A stretch of DNA of 64,000 bases, from the NCBI GenBank assembly GCA_950097015.1, contig CATNEN010000039.1:3608001-3672000 (forward strand). Reading direction: 5' to 3'. The notes beneath the pieces were generated by a model. It saw only the letters and a list, made by a program, of their open reading frames with translations. It did no database searches and was not told the DNA's origin. A program made the translations under genes and the position numbers. Positions 22,701 to 34,800 of the stretch are shown piece by piece; position 1 is the first letter of the stretch; each line of letters opens with the position of its first letter. Source of the DNA: Macrostomum hystrix (taxonomy: Eukaryota; Platyhelminthes; Macrostomidae).

Positions 22701-25700
22701 AGATGCTGCTGCGGTTGCTGCGGTCTGAGAGCTTGTCATTGTTGTAGATAAGGCCGACGAGGGGAACGTGGCCATCGCATTCGTCGAGCTGACGCCTGAT
22801 GCAACTCCAGATACGACGGCGCCCTTGGAAGCTGGGCACCTTTGCAGCCAGTCGGGAGCTCTGTGCAGCGGCAGGGCTGGCGGGCTGAGCAGAAACTCCG
22901 CTAAGCGACTGCGCCGCCTGCGGTGATTGGCTGACAGCGCACTGACAGCTTCTAGGCTGCTGGACATGGTTGCCAGGGGATCAACGGGCGCTGCTTTGGG
23001 CTTCTGCTGGCTATGCGTTTGAGGATTCGTCGCTTGCAGCTGTTGTTGAAGCTGCTGCTGCTGCGGCGGCGGCGGTGGCTGTGGCGGCGGAGGCGACGGT
23101 AGCAGGAACTGCCCCTCACTGGTCGGATTGGCTGCCGCGGCAGCCGCCGTGCGCAGGTGATGATTGCTGGCGTTGAGCTGCTTGGAGTGGCCGCCACCAC
23201 CGCCGCCGCCCCCGCCGCCGCCCAACAACTTGGCAGCCGGCGCCGCGAAGAAGCTGAGCGAACGCGAGATTTTCCGTCGCAGATTCGAGCCGCCAGACTT
23301 TGACTGCTGACCTTTCTTCTTTGGCTGCTCATAATTTACCTGCTGCTCCTGCTGCTGCTGCTGCTTTGCCGGTGATTCCATCAGGACGCAGTCATCACTG
23401 CGGTGTCGCTTCACGGGCTCTGCATCTGGCTGATCCTCCGCCGATAGTTGTCGCTGTCGTCGACTACCGCGCAGGTGATCGCGAATCAGTCGCCGAAGAT
23501 CCCAGACGCTGCCGCTCCGAACCCCGCTGCGGCTGACCTCGGCGCTGACTTTGACACCGTTCGCGGCCGCTGACACCTGCCTGTCGATGTTCGACTCAAC
23601 AGAAGCGGCGCTGCCAGCCGAGTCCCCCGGCCGTCTGGGCAGAATTTCGCCGATGTAGGCGTAGCCAGGCTCCTCGAAGTCGGCGCTGTCGGCGTCATTG
23701 TCGTCGTCATCGCCGAAGTTGCGCCAGGATGGGGCGGCGGCTGCTAGGAAGCGGTTTTGGCTGTCGGAGGAGGAGGAAGCAGCGGCGACGGCTCCGTCTG
23801 TTGAACTTGAAGTGGACAGCGAGGCCGAGTTTCTGGCAGTTTGCTGCTGCTGCTGCTGCTTCAGTTCATCTGGGTTTTTGGACATTGTGGGTGCGATAAC
23901 AGATTTTATTTTAGTGTCATCGTCTAAACTTTACATCCCAACATACACATCCCCGAACTTTCCATTTCTTTAAAACTATTGCAGCCTACAAAATTTCTGG
24001 AATATTGAATGTGATTCAGAAATTAAATCTAGCAAGTACTTTCAACAAACTTTCAAAAACAGAGTTTGGAGAATGAGAAACTCGGGTTCGCTCTCACAGG
24101 TGGTGGAGTCCACGCCGATGCCGCTGCCACCGGAGCGCGGCCTCTCTTCGCTGGCCGACTTTGACCGGCTCAGCGGACGCAGCGGGCCTCGCTGCCGCCG
24201 CGCGCCGCTTTTCAGCTTGGCCAGCCGGGGCCTGAGCACCGGCGTCTCGGCGTCCTCCGAGATCCAGCGCCGCCCGGTGATGGGATCCGTGCTGGTTTTT
24301 GGCGCCGCTGAATTCCCCGCCGCAGCCGTTGCCACCGCGGCAGCCGAGGAAGACTGACGCAACAATGTTGACCGGTCCAGGAACTTCGGGATGCGCTGAA
24401 ACTGCGGATGGGATAAGATAATGTGGGATCTATGAGGGTTTTTTACAAAAAAAACTATGCAGAAACAGCCGAAAAGTGCATTTTACTGTGTACATGCAGT
24501 CGATGTTTTGGTCTATGATGGGTGGTGAGGGGGCAGAGCGGCTAAAGCATTTGCCTCTCGCACCAAGGTCCCTGAGTTCGATTCCGCGGCGAGGCCACAT
24601 TTATTTGGGGCGCAACTATGGAGAGAAGGCTTGGGGGCTTGTCGTGCAATTCACGCCCTGCAAAGAGCCAATTTCCCAGGCACAGTGAGAGTGTACACCG
24701 CCTGACGATGATAAGTCAGGGTAGATGTGAGTGTGTGCATGTGTTCGGGTATCTGTGGGAGTGTGTGCTCAGGAGTGAACGGAGTGGGCAGAATTGCCTC
24801 CTCGCTGGCTGCGAGTCTTACTGTCACCAAATGATGTGCCATTGCCCGCAGCCCTCCTGCAATTATGATTATTAACAAAGCTATTTAGCTACAATAGCAT
24901 CAAATAGCTAAAATCCTTGTACGCGGATAGCTACAAAATCCACATCCAAGCAATCTATCTTACACAAATATGGATGCAGTTTGGTTTGTACTTTTCAAAG
25001 GCCCACATTGATATTTTCACGTTCAGCTGATCAGCCAGACATTAAACTACTGTCCTACTGCATTGCTTTCAGATCTCTATAGCTTTAGTCACTGCGTGAA
25101 TGGGATTCCAATAGGTAAGGATGAAATATTAGCTACCTGAGAGAGGCAGTCAATTCAAAGCGGCGGGAACAATGGGTGCCAAGCAGAATGGATGGCTTTA
25201 TTGGCGTGCTTAATCTGTGCTCAAGCTTTCTGTCGCTCCTTCACCATGACTACAATACAACTGCGTTAACATATTAAAAGGGATTAAATTAATGATCACT
25301 AGACAACGCAGCTTCGGCGATCGCTAAGGGCCTTAACAAACTCTAGGGGCTTGAGTAGGAACTTCGGATACTGAGAAGATCGAGTAGCGGCTAAAAACAT
25401 AGAGGGGTTTAAGTAGGGACTTAAGATACTAATCGGATTGAATAGGGGCTCAAGATTCCAATAGGGTTGAGTACTGACTCAGGATATGTTGACTGACTAT
25501 CAAAAATATATATTTATAAAAATGAATTAGCATAAACTAAACTTTTTATAAGACAATGTCCACAGCCCGCTGCTTACCAGCCCAGCCGCTGCGGTCAAAG
25601 CCGAGGACGCAATTCTTCCATCACCCTGCCGATCGACTTCTCCATCGCCGCTGCCGACGTCTCCGTCAGCCAAACCGCTGCCAGACAGCCGGCTGCCGTC

Positions 25701-28700
25701 TGTCTCGAACTCTGAGTCGACAACCGGCTGCTCAGGGTCCGCGGACTGCTGACCGAATCGAAACAGCCGGCCGGGCGACGCGGCAAGGCCTCGCTCAACC
25801 AGCTGGCGATTGCTGGCGAGCTTCGACATCTCGGCTGCCAGCAGGCTGGCCAGACGGGCCTCCTCAGCGTCGCTGGTTGGAGGCCCCGGCTCCGCAGCTG
25901 ACCGAAGTCGGTCAAGGAACGGCGGCCGGGTGTCGGCTGTGAGTTGATGAAGCTCGCGACGCATCAGAGAAAAGGCGGACGTGGGATCAGCTGATTCCGG
26001 TTTCGCTGTTGCTAGGGACGCCAACTGCTCGGCTGTGTAAGACAGCTCAGGAATGCCTGGAGGGTTGATTGATTGGATGTCCCACGTATTTCACAGGTGC
26101 AAACCGCAAACTGTTTGCGAACTGCAAACCGAATACCAAAAGGAATATTTTCGAACTTTTCCAGCCAGCCAAACACCTTCTTCCTCCGCGCCGCGCTGCT
26201 GTACAATGTACATTGCCAGCCCATCCCTTTCTTCCACCGCGCGGCGTTGGTTTACAATGTACATTGCCAGCCAGTCCCCTTCCTCCTCAGCGCCGCGTTG
26301 GTTTTCATTGTACATTGCCAGCCAATCCCTTCCTCCTCAGCGCCGCGTTGGTTTGCAATGTACATTGCCAGCCAGTCCCCTTCCTCCTCAGCGCCGCGTT
26401 GGTTTTCAATGTACATTGCCAGCCAATCCCTTCCTCCTCAGCGCCGTGTTGGTTTACAATGTACATTGCCAGCCAATCCCCTTCCTCCTCAGCGCCGCGT
26501 TGGTTTGCAATGTACATTGCCAGCCAATCCCCTTCCTCCTCAGCGCCGCGTTGGTTTGCAATGTACATTGCTAGCCAATCCCATTCCTCCTCCGCATAGA
26601 AATTCCTACATTCATAAAAATGGTGACGCGCTTTTATTATGTACATTACAATTGAAATCATCAAACTAGCTCACCCGTTTAAAACAGCCTATTAAATTTT
26701 CAGCCGTCCAGATAGATTTTTTAATTAGATTCCGTGACAGTTATAAAAGTACGTATTCTCCGGGACTTTCGTGCGCCCGGCAATGGGCTTCCGCCTCAGT
26801 TTTTTGCATTGATTTTCTCCTGACTTTCTCCTGTCTCTATTGCAAGCAAATGGCAATGTCCCGCGGAAGCACCGGCGGCTATAGAACTTTACACTAAAAC
26901 CAATCTATGCATTCAGCGCAAATACTGGCCATGGACTTCTTAATCGTAGAATCTGTAATTGAACTTTATAAAAAAGTTTACCAGTATGGGCTCCAATGGA
27001 TTGCTTTATGTGCCAGTTTTTTTAAACAATCAAATATTAGCCAGAATGAACAATGCATGGCGGCAAACGGAGCAACAGCTGCTCGCCATTCAGTCAAAGA
27101 CAAACCTAAGCAAAATCTCTCTTGAGTAGTATTGAGGCGCCTGCTCAAAGTCCTGAGCTTCCCATGCTCAATTGAGCCCCCAATGTCGATTAGCTCCTGG
27201 TACGACGAAAAACAATGCGAGAGGTACAATGGCACACCCTCCTGTCACTGGAATCTCAACCGCGGGTACGAGAAATGCATCCAAGCCTTGAAGCCAGGGA
27301 CAGCTATATACTAACCTTGAGACCTGGGGTTCCACTACATGCAGAGTAACCCATGCTGTAACCCATGCTGAAACCATAATGGGACTGGACAAGTGGTCTG
27401 AAAGCCATGGTCCGCTGCGCATACAAAATTTGGGGCTTCTGTTTGCCGAAGTTCAGTTCAGTTCCTGTCCGGTCTGTGCTTTTGTAAAAATGGCTGCCGC
27501 GCTGCAGTGAAATAATTAGCAAGCTCAACTCTTTAAGCAGTCTGTGCTTTTGTAAAAATGGCTGCCGCGCTGCAGTGAAATAATTAGCAAGCTCAACTCT
27601 TTAAGCAGTCTGTGCTTTTGTAAAAATGGCTGCCGCGCTGCAGTGAAATAATTAGCAAGCTCAACTCTTTAAGCAGTCTGTGCTTTTGTAAAAATGGCTG
27701 CCGCGCTGCAGTGAAATAATTAGCAAGCTCAACTCTTTAAGCAGTCTGTGCTTTTGTAAAAATGACTGCCGCGCTGCAGTGAAATAATTAGCAAGCTCAA
27801 CTCTTTAAGCAGTCTGTGCTTTTGTAAAAATGGCTGCCGCGCTGCAGTGAAATAATTAGCAAGCTCAACTCTTTAAGCAGTCTGTGCTTTTGTAAAAATG
27901 GCTGCCGCGCTGCAGTGAAATAATTAGCAAGCTCAACTCTTTAAGCAGTCTGTGCTTTTGTAAAAATGACTGCCGCGCTGCAGTGAAATAATTAGCAAGC
28001 TCAACTCTTTAAGCAGTCTGTGCTTTTGTAAAAATGGCTGCCGCGCTGCAGTGAAATAATTAGCAAGCTCAACTCTTTAAGCAGTCTGTGCTTTTGTAAA
28101 AATGGCTGCCGCGCTGCAGTGAAATAATTAGCAAGCTCAACTCTTTAAGCAGTCTGTGCTTTTGTAAAAATGGCTGCCGCGCTGCAGTGAAATAATTAGC
28201 AAGCTCAACTCTTTAAGCAGTCTGTGCTTTTGTAAAAATGGCTGCCGCGCTGCAGTGAAATAATTAGCAAGCTCAACTCTTTAAGCAGTCTGTGCTTTTG
28301 TAAAAATGGCTGCCGCGCTGCAGTGAAATAATTAGCAAGCTCAACTCTTTAAGCGGTCTGTGCTTTTGTAAAAATGGCTGCCGCGCTGCAGTGAAATAAT
28401 TAGCAAGCTCAACTCTTTAAGCAGTCTGTGCTTTTGTAAAAATGGCTGCCGCGCTGCAGTGAAATAATTAGCAAGCTCAACTCTTTAAGCGGTCTGTGCT
28501 TTTGTAAAAATGGCTGCCGCGCTGCAGTGAAATAATTAGCAAGCTCAACTCTTTAAGCAGACTGCCATGCAGTGCGTGAAACATGTACTCGTAAATCAAC
28601 TCTAGCTGCAGCGGCTAAAGTCACTCCCGCACGGGACAACAGGGAATAGTGAGACTGGGACTTAAGCATTAGTCACTTGGCAACCGTTTTTTTGCGCCCT

Positions 28701-29482
28701 CCGAACAGCTTTGAGTACTCTAGGCTCCTGGCCATAAAGACCTATATTAGCACATGTAAAGTTTTGAGTCTGAGTACACCAGAGTGACCACTCGTGTCGT
28801 TAAATTTTCTAAATTATTTACGCTGGATTACGATCCGCGAGATTTCTAATCAGTGCTAACAGTTCCTCAAATAGAAATACACGCGGCTATCTAGCCTGCC
28901 AAAGGCATAAAATAAGTGTTCAGAATCCCAGACCGACTCACCCAGCATGTCCCTGATGTCAACCCGCTCGAATTTGTCGTCCAAGTCTTGAATCCTCTGT
29001 CTAAGCCGCGTGGTTCTTTCGTGAATAGTTTTCATGCTTTCTGTGTACTCGGCGAACATGTCTTGGAAGTTTTGAATGACTTTCATGGCATTTCTAGTGT
29101 AGCAGTCATCAACGCGGCTGTGAACTGATCTGAACACCGAGCAGGCTGCCAGCAATTCCTGCATATGCTCCAGCTCAGCCTGCTTTTGCTCTCTTCTGCG
29201 TGTCCGATTATCCGGAAGAGATTCATAAGTGCAATCGGACCAGTTTGTGATGCTCGAGATGGTCATCGGGCCATTAATATCGCCAGCATTGCTGGGTGCT
29301 GTTGACGAGTCCTCCTTCGATTCACTTATTAAAGAATCGTTGGCTACAGAGTCGTTCGACATGCTTTCCTTGCCGCAATCTTGAACTGTGTCATCTTGCT
29401 TTTCTATTTCAACAACAAGAACATCTTCTTCTGTTACGAAATTAGCCGAGTCACGCGTCAGACGAGTCTCAAGTCGAATCAT
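15756..29482 (-). CDS. unrecognised coiled-coil, low-complexity protein, seven exons
   Basis: Seven minus-strand exons (28942-29482, 25578-26056, 24098-24401, 22523-23869, 16775-16928, 16353-16689, 15756-16088) join with matching phases and GT-AG ends to give about 1164 residues. I do not recognise the family. In order: an acidic, Ser-rich N-terminus; a coiled coil (RRREQKQAELEHMQELLAAC to RTTRLRQRIQDLDDKFE) at about 115-175; a helical part with PPFLDRLRSA; a basic stretch (RPRLAKLKSGARRQRG); long Gln, Ala, Gly and Ser runs; a basic LRRKISRSLSFF segment; proline tracts; and an acidic end (LADLEDIPDIDDEAD). This could be a cytoskeletal or nuclear scaffold, but that is a guess. The start ATG at 29480-29482 lies two bases after a possible acceptor (GTTTAG), so a 5' exon may exist. 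Its 5' end faces PAR-3 head to head. Confidence 0.72.
16140..16265. repeat. about 20-bp GGGTGAGATCAGTA minisatellite in an intron
   Basis: Five or six irregular units built on TAGGGTGGTGTGAGATCAG lie in the intron between the last two exons of the minus-strand gene. Confidence 0.7.
16695..16732. repeat. (TTGA)n microsatellite
   Basis: About nine TTGA units within the 85-bp intron 16690-16774. They leave the acceptor AACTTCAG of the next exon right at their edge. Confidence 0.9.
17695..18340. repeat. 19-bp minisatellite, about 33 copies
   Basis: Units of CCCTGCCTAACAGGTGACA with a few alternating variants (GGTACCACA, GGTATCACC, ATGTACCACA) arranged in repeating blocks. The array lies in the 5.6-kb intron 16929-22522 of the minus-strand gene. 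Confidence 0.93.
18918..19742. repeat. (CTGT/CCTG)n microsatellite, about 820 bp
   Basis: About 205 tetranucleotide units of TCTG mixed with TGCC. The interruptions (CCTGCC, TTTG, CTCT) are themselves duplicated in register between about 19080 and 19390, showing block-wise expansion. All three plus frames are open, giving spurious Cys/Leu/Val/Ser proteins. Confidence 0.95.
19985..20285. repeat. 22-bp minisatellite, about 13 copies
   Basis: Units built on GGTGAGACAGTTGGGTATGC with A/G and GAG/TTG variants, in the same intron. Confidence 0.92.
20286..21355. other. intronic sequence without a recognised feature
   Basis: The left part is G-rich (about 20460-20800) and the right part AT-rich. 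I see no exon on either strand with splice sites and protein-like composition. Confidence 0.5.
21356..21722 (-). mobile_element. tRNA-derived SINE, family B, minus orientation
   Basis: Read on the minus strand, it has an A-box region (GAGCGGTTAACGCGTTTGCC), a B box (AGTTCGATTCC), the body segment CGGAGAGAAGGCTTGGGGGC, a (GTGTGC)-rich middle and a (TAT)n tail. It matches the plus-strand copy at 24520-24878 along its whole length. It is inserted in the large intron of the minus-strand gene, in the same orientation as the gene. Confidence 0.82.
22015..22425. repeat. 28-bp minisatellite, about 14 copies
   Basis: Units built on ACGACACAATGTACTGAAGA with two alternating forms (GAAGACAA and GGGGACAA). 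The array ends about 100 bp from the exon at 22523. Confidence 0.92.
24520..24878 (+). mobile_element. tRNA-derived SINE, family B, plus orientation
   Basis: A full-length copy: A-box region (AGAGCGGCTAAAG), B box (AGTTCGATTCC at 24575), body with GGAGAGAAGGCTTGGGGGCT, a GTGTG-rich middle, AATTGCCTCCTCGCTGGCTG and a short (ATT) tail. It sits in the intron 24402-25577, antisense to the host gene. Confidence 0.82.
24879..25577. other. intronic sequence, no feature seen
   Basis: The rest of intron 24402-25577 beyond the SINE. A few degenerate words (TAGGGGCT...AAGAT at 25330-25470) recur without a clear period. Confidence 0.45.
26160..26598. repeat. 50-51 bp minisatellite, 8 copies
   Basis: Units built on GTACATTGCCAGCCAATCCC and CTCAGCGCCGCGTTGG repeat every 50 or 51 bp. 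The 51-bp spacing keeps several frames open, producing long artefactual frames on both strands. It lies just inside the intron 26057-28941. Confidence 0.92.
26599..27467. other. intronic sequence, no feature seen
   Basis: AT-rich at the left, mixed composition at the right. A weak CTTGAGACCTGGGGTTC word resembling a pol III B box occurs near 27320, but without an A box. Confidence 0.4.
27468..28563. repeat. 68-bp satellite, 16 near-identical copies
   Basis: A 68-bp unit with GCTGCCGCGCTGCAGTGAAA and AGCAAGCTCAACTCTTTAAG repeats about 16 times. Only a handful of substitutions are seen (ATGGCT to ATGACT in two units, CAGTCTG to CGGTCTG in two). This is the most homogeneous long-unit array outside the Helitron array, so it is probably a recent expansion. 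Confidence 0.95.
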
Positions 29483-31541
29483 ACCTAAACTCTGGTGCGC
29501 ACTAAATGGCTCTTGGAGCCATTTGCTAAACACAAGTAAAACTATATGTATATTTAGCTTTTCTAGTCGATAAAAATTTATAAGGTGTTTGCGATACACA
29601 AAACGGGGAAACTTTGGCCGTAGCTGAAACAGAATCTGAGCCTCAGCTGAGCGATAGACACGAAAATGTGATGAGCAAAGTTAAATATATGGCAAAACTA
29701 AAATATAATATAAAAATAAATGATAATTTCAAAACAAAATGCTACACAAGTAATTTATCTTCTTCTTTCTATATGCGTTAAAGTATAATATATTTAAAAT
29801 ACTCTTAGGAAACTTTTACTTTTGTTTAATTATTATATACATCGATAACTACGAAAAATGTAATTATTGGAAATAAGAAAGAAACTGTTTTCGAACAACA
29901 GCCATTTCTTTTTTATATATGTTCGTATGAATTATTAAAATAGAAAAAAACTACATTTTTTTATTTAAAGACCGTTATAATTTCGTATAAAAACATGAAC
30001 TTAGTTTTATTAAAATTAAAATTAGCCACGCATGGCAATGCCATGACTTCAATCTAAATGCTACTATTGTATCAGTTGTATATATTAGTGCTGGAATGAT
30101 CCATAATGATTGCCAAGTGATCACATTTACATTGTTCTGCATCATGAAAGAATTCTCCATAGCTTAGCCGATTCTTCTCGTCAAGCTTTATTTCAAAAGA
30201 TCTACAACTTGCCATATATCAATGACAATATCACTTAGTATTTTTCACATTATTTCCCATCATGTTGTCGTAACTTTTATGAAACAGTTAGTAGAGTTAA
30301 ATAGTTACTCTTTAGTTTGAAATTTAAATTAATATACTTGGTTTAAGTTAAAGCAATTTAAGAGAAAGTTATTAAAGGTAATGATTCAGATAAGTGTATA
30401 AAACTGATAAAATCATATTTATCCTCATGGGTTACATCCACTTTATATAAATAGGGATTCAGAGTAAAAAAACTAATATCAGCATGCCAGAAGCATAGTA
30501 ACAGATGGAGGGCGCATCAGATGATGCACTTAAGTTCCAGTGAAAGCAAATGATACCATGTTGGTAGTGTCAGGTTCTTAAGCATTTTCCCATTTAACCC
30601 ATTTATGTCTCTTGTAATGAGCCTATGCCTATGTGATCAGATAATACAAGGTGGTCAGCAAGATGTCCTGTATAATCTATGTGCAGTAATTCTTGGCCCA
30701 GATCGAATTGCCCCCTGAGTTAAGGTCTCTTGTGTTGCAAGAAGATTGAGAGGTGCACTTGGTACTTGGTTTTCTTTTCTTTTCATTGACATTTTCATTT
30801 GAAACATAAAATGACTCCACCTAGATACATTTTAATTGACAGCTTTAAAGCTTTCAGAATTCGTCAATAAGTATAATTGATAGCAGACTTATAACCCTAT
30901 CTATGCTAAACCAAGGCAGCTAAGAATTTCTTAGATTTTTTTCTTAGAGGTTTCTTTGATTAAAAAATATAATGAGGCTGAATGTATTTTAAATGGTAGG
31001 TTTATGCTTAAGATATTGTCTTTGTTCTCTAAAGAAAAAATATAGTATAATAAAATATAATTACACAAACTTGTATAGCTGTTATGTCTGTACACCTAAA
31101 ATATTATAATTATAAATTCACATTTTAAACAGAATGAAAAATATTGTTTATTCAAAGAATAAGTTCACATGTATTCACAGAAAAGTAATGTATATGTATA
31201 TATTTATATTTATATTTATATTTATATGCTGCAGCAATTGCGATATAGTTTACAAAGCCATGGAAACTTCTAACCCAATAGCCAGTTACTAAATTACTTG
31301 AATCGGGCTTCACATCAGGCACAATGTAACCATGGTTACGCATATACGAGTTGTACATTCAAAAAATTATTTTCAGTTAAAAAATTGTTGAACTGTTGAA
31401 TTGAAAAAAAGACGAAGAAAAAAGAAAATCGGACGCCAATTTCTGGGATGATAAAAAAGGAAATAACAGCAGCAGAAATTCAGATTTGAGCTTCGAAGTG
31501 TAAAATATTATCAGTGACCTGCAGCCAGGGACACCGCTGGC
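29483..31541. promoter_or_regulatory. shared upstream region of two divergent genes
   Basis: About 2.1 kb of AT-rich sequence between the 5' ends of the minus-strand seven-exon gene and of PAR-3. A (TATATT)n tract of about six units lies at 31196-31228. A splice acceptor (GACCTGCAG) ends 17 bases before the PAR-3 ATG. No exon or RNA gene is evident. A shared or paired promoter is inferred only from the arrangement. Confidence 0.4.
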
Positions 31542-31811
31542 ATGAAGGTGACTGTGAGTTTCGGGCCAACCAAGCTGGTCGTTCCTTGCGGCAGCGGCGA
31601 CTTAACAGTTCGGGATCTGGCTCAGAAAGCTGCCAGCCGCTTTAGCGCAGCCGCCTTGGCGTCTGCCAGCCAAGGAAAGTCGGCCAGCGCCCCGGATGCC
31701 AGTCCTGTCCCAGCTGCCGAGGTGACCGTCACCTGCCTGACTTTGGCCCGGGATGGCGGCATTCTCGACTGGAACGACCGGGTAGCTGACGTGGTCGACG
31801 ATAGGGAACTG
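31542..31811 (+). CDS. par-3: PAR-3 exon 1: N-terminal oligomerisation domain
   Basis: Ninety codons starting [20 protein letters not shown], which match the conserved start of animal PAR-3 proteins, and ending in [19 protein letters not shown]. This PB1-like fold polymerises PAR-3 head to tail. A Ser/Ala-rich insertion lies between the two conserved halves. The donor is CTG|GTGAGT in phase 0. Confidence 0.9.
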
Positions 31812-34800
31812 GTGAGTCCTGCATTTAAGGATTTGATGAATCACGGGATTTTAAGGATTCGACTAGCATGTTTTGCCCCCCTTCGGGGAGCAGAAATATT
31901 TTTAATTCGTCTTGTATATACTGTTTAGCAGCTGAATTTACAGCTTTTTAAAGCTAAAATAAACCCCCAGTTGACAATGATCCCCCAGTTGATGATGATC
32001 CCCCAGTTGACAATGATCCCCCAGTTGACAATGAACCCCCAGTTGACAATGATCCCCAGTTGACAATGATCCCCCAGTTGATGATGATCCCCCAGTTGAC
32101 AATGATCCCCCAGTTGACAATGAACCCCCAGTTGACAATGATCCCCAGTTGACAATGATCCCCCAGTTCACAATGATCCCCTTGTTGACAATGATCCCCC
32201 AGTTGACAATGATCCCACAGTTGACAATGATCCCCCAGTTAATGATGATCCCCCAGTTGACAATGATCCCCCAGTTGACAATGATCCCCCAGTTGACAAT
32301 GATCTCACAGTTGACAATGATCCCCCAGTTGACAATGATCCCCCAGTTGACAATGATCCCCCAGTTGACAATGATCCCACAGTTGACAATGATCCCCCAG
32401 TTTACAATGATCCCCCAGTTGATGATGATCCCCCAGTTGACAATGATCCCCCAGTTGACAATGATCCCACAGTTGACAATGATCCCCCAGTTGACAATGA
32501 TCCCCCAGTTGACAATGATCCCCCAGTTGATAATGATACCCCAGTTGACAATGATCCCTCAGATGACAATGATCCCCCAGTTGACAATGATCCCCCAGTT
32601 GACAATGATCCCCCCAGTTGACAATGATCCCCCAGTTGACAATCATTCCCAAGTTGACAATGATCCCCCAGTTGATAATGATACCCCAGTTGACAATGAT
32701 CCCCCAGTTGACAATGATCCCTCAGTTGACAATGATCTCCCAGTTGACAATGATCCCCCAGTTGACAATGATCCCCCAGTTGACAATGATCACCCAGTTG
32801 ACAATGATCCCCCAGTTGACAATGATCCCCCAGTTGACAATGTTCCCCCAGTTGACAATGATCCCCAGTTGACAATGATCCCCCAGTTCACAATGATCCC
32901 CTTGTTGACAATGATCCCCCAGTTGACAATGATCCCACAGTTGACAATGATCCCCCAGTTTACAATGATCCCCCAGTTGATGATGATCCCCCAGTTGACA
33001 ATGATCCCCCAGTTGACAATGATCCCCCAGTTGACAATGATCCCCCAGTTGACAATGATCTCACAGTTGACAATGATCCCCCAGTTGACAATGATCTCCA
33101 GTTGACAATGATCCCCCAGTTGACAATGATCACCCAGTTGACAATGATCCCCCAGTTGACAATGATCCCCCAGTTGACAATGATCCCCCATTTGATGAGG
33201 ACTCCTTATTGATGATGATGCCCAGTTGACAATGTTGCTCAGTTAATTTTTATATTAGCTTCTTTTGTAGAAAATTGAGAAGAACAACAATTAAATGATT
33301 ATTAGGCAAAATATTTATCATACAAATATATATCATTATGACGTTATGAGATAACAAACTCAAAATTCAATTCAATGACAAAAGAAAAATTTTGCCATGA
33401 TTCAAACGCTGGTTTAGCCATGATTCAGACTCTGGTTTAGCCATGATTCAGACGCTGGTTTAGCCATGATTCAGACTCTGGTTTAGCCATGATTCAGACT
33501 CTGGTTTAGCCATGATTCAGACTCTGGTTTAGCCATGATTCAGACTCTGGTTTAGCCATGATTCAGACTCTGGTTTAGCCATGATTTTAACTCTGGTTTA
33601 GCCATGATTCAGACTCTGGTTTAGCCATGATTCAAACTCTGGTTTAGCCATGATTCAGACGCTGGTTTAGCTATGATTTAAACTCTGTTTTAGCCATGAT
33701 TCAGACTCTGGTTTTGCCATGATTCAGACTCTGGTTTAGCCATGATTCAGACTCTGGTTTAGCCATGATTCAGACTCTGGTTTAGCCATGATTCAGACCC
33801 TGGTTTAGCCATGATTCAAACTCTGGTTTAGCCATGATTCAGACTCTGGTTTAGCCATGATTTAAACTCTGTTTTAGCCATGATTCAGACCCTGGTTTAG
33901 CCATGATTCAAACTCTGGTTTAGCCATGATTCAGACTCTGGTTTTGCCATGATTCAGACTCTGGTTTAGCCATGATTCAGACGCTGGTTTAGCCATGATT
34001 CAGATTCAGACTCTGGTTTAGCCATGATTCAAACTCTGGGTTAGCCATGATTCAAACTCTGGTTTAGCCATGATTTTAACTCTGGTTTAGCCATGATTCA
34101 AACTCTGGTTTAGCCATGATTCAGACGCTGGTTTAGCTATGATTTAAACTCTGTTTTAGCCATGATTCAGACTCTGGTTTTGCCATGATTCAGACTCTGG
34201 TTTAGCCATGATTCAGACTCTGGTTTAGCCATGATTCAGACTCTGGTTTAGCCATGATTCAGACTCTGGTTTAGCCATGATTCAGACCCTGGTTTAGCCA
34301 TGATTCAAACTCTGGTTTAGCCATGATTCAGACTCTGGTTTAGCCATGATTCAGACTCTGGTTTAGCCATGATTCAGACCCTGGTTTAGCCATGATTCAA
34401 ACTCTGGTTTAGCCATGATTCAGACTCTGGTTTAGCCATGATTTAAACTCTGTTTTAGCCATGATTCAGACCCTGGTTTAGCCATGATTCAAACTCTGGT
34501 TTAGCCATGATTCAGACTCTGGTTTTGCCATGATTCAGACTCTGGTTTAGCCATGATTCAGACGCTGGTTTAGCCATGATTCAGACTCTGGTTTAGCCAT
34601 GATTCAAACTCTGGTTTAGCCATGATTCAGACGCTGGTTTAGCCATGATTCAGACTCTGGTTTAGCCATGATTCAAAGTCTGGGTTAGCCATGATTCAAA
34701 CTCTGGTTTAGCCATGATTCAAACTCTGGGTTAGCCATGATTCAAACTCTGGTTTAGCCATGATTCAGACTCTGGTTTAGCCATGATTCAGACTCTGGTT

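Noticed and set aside
22633-24357. Open frames opposite the exons of the minus-strand gene
   Set aside because: Antisense shadows of GC-rich, Ser/Ala/Gln-coding exons.
27468-28563. CRISPR-like regular array
   Set aside because: Units are contiguous 68-mers with no unique spacers, and the DNA is eukaryotic.
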